Below, piece by piece: positions 58,277 through 64,000 of a stretch of DNA of 64,000 nt. A model generated the notes under the pieces. That model saw only the letters and a program-made list of their open reading frames with translations, was not told where the DNA came from and searched no databases. A program made the position numbers and the translations under genes. Origin of the DNA: Carnegiea gigantea (Eukaryota > Streptophyta > Magnoliopsida > Caryophyllales > Cactaceae). Position 1 is the first letter of the stretch. Each line of letters starts with the position of its first letter. The DNA is taken from contig JAKOGI010000084.1 of NCBI GenBank assembly GCA_029747015.1, positions 62,001 through 126,000 on the forward strand. The letters are read 5' to 3'.

Positions 58277-59960
58277 TTTTTATGATTTTTTTATAAACAA
58301 GGGGATGACTGGAACGTCGAAAACGTCATGCCATCCCATCCATGACTTCTCCATTATCTTTTTGTTTTCAAAACACCCACCAACTATATGAGAGACTTCA
58401 AAATATTGCTAACTTCTCCAATATATATGAAGAAGAAGCTTGAATTTGATCCATGACTTTTATTTTTTATTTTTAAAAAAAAATTAACTTTGTTTACGAA
58501 CACAAAATATTGGGAGTCAACATGGATTTGAATCCTCCCAAATCCTATACATCTTGGGGCCTCTCGAACCTGAGATCTTTCATGAATCTATTTTTTTGAG
58601 TTCTTTTGAACCCAAGATTCGTGTGAATTTAGATTTGTGAGTCCTGTGAAAATCAATTACAGTTATCCTATTTTGATCCACTTGAATCCATAACAGGATA
58701 CCTATTTGCTTCGATTGCTACCATGCTTTCGGTTTTGACAGAATCATACATGATTCTTGTGGACAGCCATAGAAAAGAAAAAATTTAGAGATGAATGAAG
58801 TAGAAGCGGTTAAATTAACTTAACTCCATTGTTTTATTAGCTTCAAATCTTCAAAAAATTGGTAAACAGAAGACTGAGTGCTTCGTTCTTTGCTCAGATT
58901 CTTCTCCTTCAAACTCTTTTTTTAATGCTTTGTTCTCTGCTTCTTTTCTTTTCTTGCACCATGTCCTCTCTATCGTTTTTAACAGAGGGTCCCTCTTTTT
59001 TATAATTAAGGCCAAGCGGCTATCCCCTCATGCCCATGTTGCACTAATGGACAAGTGGGGAAGGGGGTTAATGTGAAAATTAACTCCTGAAGCCTTTTTT
59101 TCATTTTTTGTTTTGTTTTGTTTGAGTCTCTTCAAGTCCAAAGAATTCATAAACTGCAAAATGATACAATGGGCTGACAAGCCCATTCGTGAATTGCCAT
59201 TGAGGCCATTTATCTTTGACCTACTTCAATTTTATTAGTTACCATCATGTGAGCTGCTCTCACCCTTTTCATAATTTTTATTTTTGATTGATCGATTTAA
59301 TTTCATTTTTTGTTTGCTTATGGAGACTTACACAAGAACATAGGGAGTGATACTATTTTTTGGGGGCTACAATTTGATTTTTTAAGTCACCTCCAACTAA
59401 GTATATAAATAGTCAAATTTCTAAAAACACTACTGTGATTTACACCTAAAACTTTGACCCCTCGATTGTGATAGGCTCATATCGAATAGAGGAAGGTTGA
59501 TTTGACAAACTTGTGTTTACCAAAATCTCATGTTCAACAGACAAAGAACGCTAGAAAGTATTGTTGTGATTTGTGAAACTAGTTGTCGACCATTGGAGTC
59601 GCTCCTCGTAACTGCCCATTGGGGAGAGGTCAGAGCATTATAATGAGGGTCAGATTTGCACTCGGATTGTTTCAATTTGTGTAGCCATGGAGCTATGGCC
59701 ATAGACACGCTACTTTTATGTGGTAGGGTTAGTTCAGTTTCTTGTTTGCTAACATTTGTAGGCCAAGCGATGCATGCTTGCTAAGGTTTTGCGTGGTTAG
59801 AGGAATGTCAACTTGCTGATATTTGTAGGCCCAGTGAAGCTTTGTGCTTGCTAAGGTTATGTTTCTAAGTAGTCACATCCTCCAGTGGTATTTGGTAGAC
59901 CTAGTGGAGCTTTGTGATTGCTAGGTAATCAGTAGTCCATGGTGTCAGCTCATAGGCTCA
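57121..59960 (+). mobile_element. Right part of an old chromovirus-type LTR region, with a primer-site-like end
   Basis: It appears to continue 41931-43095 across the element E insertion. Near its right end TGGTGTCAGCTCATAGG (59939-59955) resembles the TGGTATCAGAGC initiator-Met primer site used by chromoviruses. Three degenerate copies of a 'tttgtaggcccagtgaagctt' / 'tgcttgctaagg' motif lie just before it (59752-59925). It includes a 37-base C run and AT-rich, gene-free sequence. A TATAAAAG at 57621-57628 is isolated. Whether this is one LTR or several remnants is unclear. Confidence 0.35.
58240..58276. repeat. Poly(C) run of 37 bases
   Basis: Uninterrupted C from 58240 to 58276, then TTTTT. 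Other long homopolymers in the window are G16 (35849-35864), C13 (33095-33107), A20 (32686-32705) and A20 (9587-9606). Length at such runs is prone to assembly error. Confidence 0.95.
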
Positions 59961-60715
59961 ATCCCGCCTTAAAATTGAGTTTTACATATGTATTTGAATT
60001 TTGATAAAAAATGTTACTTTTGATTCTGATAAATTCTAGGTTCTTATTTTGAGATAAGAAGCGATTGTATATGTTTGTTTAGTCTCATGACAATAGGTTC
60101 TTAACTTATAATAGTATTTATATTAGGCAAGCAATTCATAATTGTTGTTCTCAAGTATTTGAGTTCATGTGAATGTGACTTGGAGTAATCCCATTTTGTC
60201 TGCTAAGCTACTAATGTTTAAACTGAATGGAGAAAACGAGGTAGATGGCAGTATTTACTTGTTGGGCTTGGGGAACTCATGACTTTAGCAATTAAGAAGG
60301 CTAGGGCTCAAACACTTGTCGAAAGATGAACGAGGCAAACTAACTTCGCTTGTTTACATTGCAATTAGTGACTTTTAGGTGCCTAATGTTTTCTGATAAA
60401 TATTTTTAGGCCCCTGTAATTTGAGATCTAATTCCGAGGTACCTTATGTTTTTAGGTAACTAATTTTTAGGTCCCTTTTCCTATTATTTTAGCTCTTGAA
60501 ATTTTTAAAAATTGCAGAAAGGTCCCTGGATTAGGTAAATTATGTAAATAAGTATCTAAAAAGGAAATATGCTTCGTTTTTATTGTTTTAATTTTTTATA
60601 ATGACTTTGTTGGTACTAGTTATTACAATCTACTACTTATATCATAAATATTTATTTTCTGTGATGAACGGCCTACCATACTTAGCAAAATAATTAAAGC
60701 TTAATTAGAAAGTTT
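59961..60715. other. AT-rich noncoding stretch
   Basis: No ORF or domain. It could be the leader of the chromovirus-type element whose primer-site-like sequence is at 59939, but nothing in it confirms this. Confidence 0.4.
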
Positions 60716-60964
60716 TGACCATTACCTGAACTTAGTCGGCGCTGGACTCCGGCGTTCCTCTACCTTCCGATTTACAAAGATTGCTAATCTCAACTCCACC
60801 TTCCTTAGATTAGGCACAGCATAGATCTATTGCGTTTCCTACCTCAGACTGTAGTCACTAATCAAGTTTTAAGTACTTTAAAGGATAGTGAGACTTTAAT
60901 CAAGAGATTATAATATTTAGAACATAAAGTTCGATTGAATAACGTTCTCTACTAAGAAACTTCT

Positions 60965-60970
60965 TTTATT
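60965..60970 (-). terminator. AATAAA poly(A) signal of the endogenous caulimovirid
   Basis: On the - strand AATAAA (plus TTTATT) lies about 160 bases downstream of the promoter-like box at 61128-61137. In caulimovirids the poly(A) signal sits shortly after the transcription start, giving a terminally redundant transcript; this spacing fits. Inference from position. Confidence 0.6.
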
Positions 60971-61127
60971 GAAAGCTTGAAAGTGGAAATATTACAATAG
61001 AAAGCTCTGAAGAGGGACTTAAGTTAAGATCATTAGAGATGCTTGCTTATAGAGAAATAGAGAATTCCGACTTCTCTTGTGCTCAAGAATGCTCAAATGG
61101 CCATGTTTTTCTCAACATTCGACTTCT

Positions 61128-61137
61128 CTATTTGTAG
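61128..61137 (-). promoter_or_regulatory. Promoter-like TATA element of the endogenous caulimovirid
   Basis: CTACAAATAG on the - strand is placed between the last coding remnant (61304) and the AATAAA at 60965. A second candidate, CTATAAGCAAG (- strand, about 61043-61053), lies closer to the poly(A) signal and would leave an unusually short redundancy. The position matches that of the full-length transcript promoter in this virus family. Confidence 0.45.
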
Positions 61138-61303
61138 AGGGGATAGGGGTACCTAGGATGCCTTAATAGCACATAAAGATTTTTGAGATGGTTCCAGTAC
61201 ACACTGATGGCTACAGTATAAACTTTATTTTATAGACCGGATACTTGTCACAATAGTACAATAATGGGACATCTACTTTTCAGAACTTTTAATGATGACA
61301 AGA

Positions 61304-61700
61304 CTAGTCATCATTATTGAGATTCTGTATGCCTTCATCTCCAATTATATCTTCCAGATCATCATTATCTGGATAATCATCAAAATCTTCATCAATTTGC
61401 TTAAGTTGCTCTGGGTCCCATTCTTCAAACAATTCAAGGAGATATTTCTTCCTTTTTTTTGATAAGAATTTTCCAGCTTCAACATCAAAGAGATAATCAA
61501 ATATATCTTCTGACACTGCTCCTTCCACCTTCATGTAGTCTTTAAATTCATTATCGTAGGTGAAAGTAGTGTTTTCATAATGTATTGATGTTTTTCCTCG
61601 TTCGATTAATGCCCAACATTGATGATAAATATCGAAAAACACAATGGCCCTTGATAAAGCAGGATCAGTAACTAAATGTATCGGATTTCCATGAACCCAA
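61304..61700 (-). pseudogene. C-terminal acidic region of a caulimovirid polyprotein or last ORF
   Basis: An open frame of 112 codons (61304-61642), with apparent extension upstream to about 61700 in interrupted frames. It is rich in Asp/Glu near its end (EDFDDYPDNDDLEDI) and has a FLSKKRKKYLLELFEEW segment. No enzymatic motif is visible. It lies downstream of RNase H, where some caulimovirids carry an extra C-terminal region or a separate ORF. I recognise it by position and general resemblance, not by a named domain. Confidence 0.5.
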
Positions 61701-62119
61701 TTTTATCGTTGATCATTGAGATCGTCATAATCAACTATTTTGACAAGATAATGGGTTGGTTTGACTTTTCCATTTTCATATTCAATTAGAGTGCTATAAG
61801 CCTCTAAAGTTAGGCATCTGCAGACTGGAATTTTTGTTGGACCTTCGGGAGATGTAAGAATTCAATGGATCCTTTTGAGCATGCATTGTTGGAATTCAGT
61901 TAAGGTTGAGAGAAATGGGAATTTTGGATTTGGGATTTCTGTGAAGTAAAGTATCATTCCGTATTTTCAGGCTTTATATACAATGTCATTTGGAGATAAT
62001 GAATTTGCTAGAAAACAAATGCCACTAACTCCAGATCTGTTAGAAAAATAGATCGTTGTACTCCAAGACTCCCAAATATCATAGGAATAATGATGATAAA
62101 AGTTGATGCAGGCTACATA

Positions 62120-62816
62120 CTACTCATTGAACCATTTTTCTTGAACGTGAGGACATATTTTTTCTTGGATATCATAATGACACTGAAGGTAACTAATTTG
62201 TAACTCTAGAAGGAAAAATCTTTGGGCTATTAGGTAGACAGTAGAAAGTAGACCAAAATGTAATCTTCTTTTTTTATGGAATTCCAAGTTATCAATAAAG
62301 ATTTTACTAGAAAGCATAACCCGTTCTAGTAGAAATGGCATTTTATTAAGGATTTCCTCTTTTTCTGGCAGGAGGTCGGCTTTGATGATCACTATTGGCG
62401 AGTTCTCAAGTTAAACTATCTGTCAGAGAGTTTTTTGATCCCTGTATATGTTCAATAGAGAAGAAAAACTGGTTAAGCTATAATTGCCAATGCAGGAGTC
62501 ACCCTTACGCTTGCATATTTGATAAATTCTTTTTTACAAAACCAAGTATTCCTTTACAATCAGTTCGAATAAGAAAAGGTTTTGGGACTAAAAATATTAA
62601 AAATTTTTCAACTCTCCTTATAATTGTAAGGATTTCTTTTTCCATTATAGGATAGTTGCATTCTGCCTTATTAAAACTTCCACCGCTGTATTTGCAAAGT
62701 TTTTCTCCTTCTTTGATTTTGAGTACCATACTCCCGTGTTCATTGTTGGTATCTGCCTCAAGAATTAAATCATCTCCCTTATTAAGTAAATTAAGAACAG
62801 GAAGATTTTTACACAT
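62120..62816 (-). pseudogene. Caulimovirid RNase H and downstream region
   Basis: The frame 62505-62816 carries the RNase H domain (LILEADTNNEHGSMVL, the KLCKYSGGSFNKAECNY block, MEKEILTIIRRVEKF, then FLIRTDCKGILGFV). The acidic residues at ADTN, EKE and RTD fit the catalytic positions. The following segment (62400-62504) and the frame 62120-62392 (LLPEKEEILNK ... ICPHVQEKWFNE) continue the polyprotein in broken frames. RNase H removes RNA from the RNA:DNA hybrid during virus replication; this copy is interrupted. Confidence 0.8.
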
Positions 62817-63545
62817 CTTTTTGAAATTCTGAACAATCTTTGAATCGTTAGTCGTCCATGTTCAGCTAACATCTTTCTTGAGTTTTTGTTGCAATGGTTT
62901 TCTTAGTTTAGCCAAATCTTTAATGAAGTCTGAAGTATAGGTATGGCATCCAAGGAACCTTTTTAGCTGCTTCCGATCTTCAAATTTTTCAGGAAATTTT
63001 CTATTTTATCTAGAATATGCTTTTGTAGGATGATTGGTCCAACTTTTATCTCTAGATCTAAAAAGTCAATTTCTTACTCAGCATAAATGCATTTGTTCTT
63101 ACCAAGTATAATGTCATGATCAATACATCTTTAGGTGATAGCCAAGACATCATCTTTATGTTGCTCTATGGTTTTGAAAAAGATAAGGATATCATCAATG
63201 TAAACTAGACAACAATGATTAAGGTCTTTGAATATATTATCCATTCTTCTCTGGAATATTTGGGATGCATTTTTAAGATCAAATGGCATTACTATCCATT
63301 CATAATAACCTCATGGGGCACTAAATACAGTTAAAGGAATACTTTCCTTATCTATTTTTATCTGCCAATAACCGCTTTTGTAATCCATTTTTGTAAACCA
63401 AGAAGCTCCTTGAATTCTGTTTAAAAGGACTATTTTGTTAGGAATATAGTAACCATCAACGACAGTGTTATCATTAAGCTTTTTATAATTAATTACTATT
63501 CTAGTTTTTCCTCCTTTTTCTTCAGCATAATTTCTTACCATGAAA
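62817..63545 (-). pseudogene. Caulimovirid reverse transcriptase
   Basis: The frame 63311-63541 has TRIVINYKKLND, YYIPNKIVLLNRIQGASW and FTKMDYKSGYWQIKID, then a stop just after FSAP. Beyond that stop the next block (MPF-LKNA-QIFQRRMDNIF) and an intact YIDD active-site box (63191-63202) are legible on the same strand, followed by thumb sequence to about 62850 with further stops. The match to caulimovirid RT, rather than to LTR-retrotransposon RT, rests on the 'INYKKLND', 'YYIPNK' and 'DCKSG/DYKSGYWQI' wording. Confidence 0.85.
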
Positions 63546-64000
63546 GCGAGATTGGTGTGAGGACTCTAACTGTTTCTATTAATCCTTTATCTAGAAGTTC
63601 TTTGATTTGTTTATTAAACTCTTGAATGTCCTGGTGTTTATACACCATTTGTTTAATCCGATGGTGTCAGGATTTAATAGAGTGATTTTAGCAAATGTTT
63701 TGTCTTTATCCTAAAATTTTAGAGGATTGTCAGAGTAGAGTTTTTTGTATAATTTTTCTTATTGTTCAACAATTTGCTCTTTAGCAGATAACTCAAGTAA
63801 TGAGATTGTCAGTGCTACTTCTCATTATGCAGGCATTACCTTCTCACCATGTTGGTTGCCTGTAAACTCAATTTTTTGATGAGTGTAAGTCTTACTTAAT
63901 TTTTCAATAGAAATTGAGTGACTATTAATTATAAATATTATTTGGTTTATAGTTTGGGTGCATGGAGAATATAATCTTTGGAAATTATTTCCGATAATTA
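63546..64000 (-). pseudogene. Protease-RT spacer of the caulimovirid polyprotein (partial)
   Basis: Degenerate sequence upstream of RT; the frames show LINKSKNF-like and KITLLNPDTI-like strings but are broken by stops. The aspartic protease motif itself is not visible and may lie beyond the window edge. Confidence 0.45.

Larger units (their letters stand above)
60716..64000 (-). mobile_element. Endogenous caulimovirid (pararetrovirus) fragment, 3' part
   Basis: Integrated copy of a reverse-transcribing plant DNA virus (family Caulimoviridae), read on the - strand and running off the right edge. In order: the spacer before RT (63560-64000), RT (about 62990-63545), RNase H (about 62400-62816), a C-terminal region (62120-62392 and 61304-61690), then a noncoding region with promoter-like and poly(A)-signal sequences (60716-61300). 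There is no integrase and no LTR, as expected for this family. Frames are broken by stops and frameshifts, so this is a relic. Genus is unresolved; movement and coat protein parts would lie outside the window. Confidence 0.85.

Overview
The window is plant nuclear DNA, almost certainly from an angiosperm. The evidence is spliced plant-type genes, several families of plant LTR retrotransposons with their remnants, RTE-type and L1-type LINEs, a Helitron, hAT-like MITEs and an integrated caulimovirid (pararetrovirus) fragment. Two intact host genes are visible. MED22, a Mediator subunit, lies on the + strand with three coding exons at 31591-34097. A glucuronoxylan 4-O-methyltransferase-type DUF579 gene lies on the - strand as a single exon at 34947-35789. 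They converge tail to tail and sit in the only stretch (about 30.0-37.9 kb) not dominated by transposable elements. I cannot name the species.

Layout. 1-20.9 kb: a mosaic of related Athila-like Ty3/gypsy sequences on the - strand. An LTR with its primer-binding site runs off the left edge (1-1545), followed by a chromovirus-type LTR (about 1549-2871). Next comes element A (LTR to 4507, then pol remnants without gag, 4508-9210). A single LTR (9211-13423) then serves both element A and its right-hand neighbour B. That shared LTR carries a hAT-like element (10174-10796) and a 2.3 kb Helitron (11015-13287), which itself holds a 318 bp MITE. Element B (13424-20502) has no pol; it has a gag-like region plus a 197-codon ORF of unknown function, and is interrupted by a 5'-truncated RTE LINE (14423-17053) with an 18 bp target-site duplication. 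20.5-26.7 kb: a stray piece of the same 3' noncoding region, a long chromovirus-type LTR with 86 bp tandem repeats, and an L1 LINE remnant split by two hAT-like insertions.

26.7-30.0 kb: a segmental duplication of the MED22 5' part, giving an exon-1 pseudogene whose first intron carries an exact-looking 224 bp tandem duplication, then an LTR-like block. 30.0-36.0 kb: the two host genes. 36-38 kb: intergenic DNA with a compound microsatellite. 38-42 kb: a decayed Tat-type Ty3/gypsy element (+). 41.9-43.1 and 57.1-60 kb: apparently the two halves of an older chromovirus-type LTR region. They are separated by a 14 kb Tat-type element E (-; 43101-57115; TSD GACAG), which in turn contains a 9.1 kb Athila-like element F (+; 45796-54884; TSD CATTT).

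60.7-64 kb: the 3' part of an endogenous caulimovirid on the - strand, with protease-RT-RNase H and C-terminal remnants followed by a promoter/poly(A)-signal region. It continues off the right edge.

All transposon and viral reading frames seen here are broken by stops, frameshifts or lost catalytic residues, so only the two host genes look functional. I saw no tRNA, rRNA, CRISPR or operon structure. I did not find convincing evidence of a new functional system. The least explained items are the element B ORF, the shared-LTR architecture and the MED22 partial duplication.
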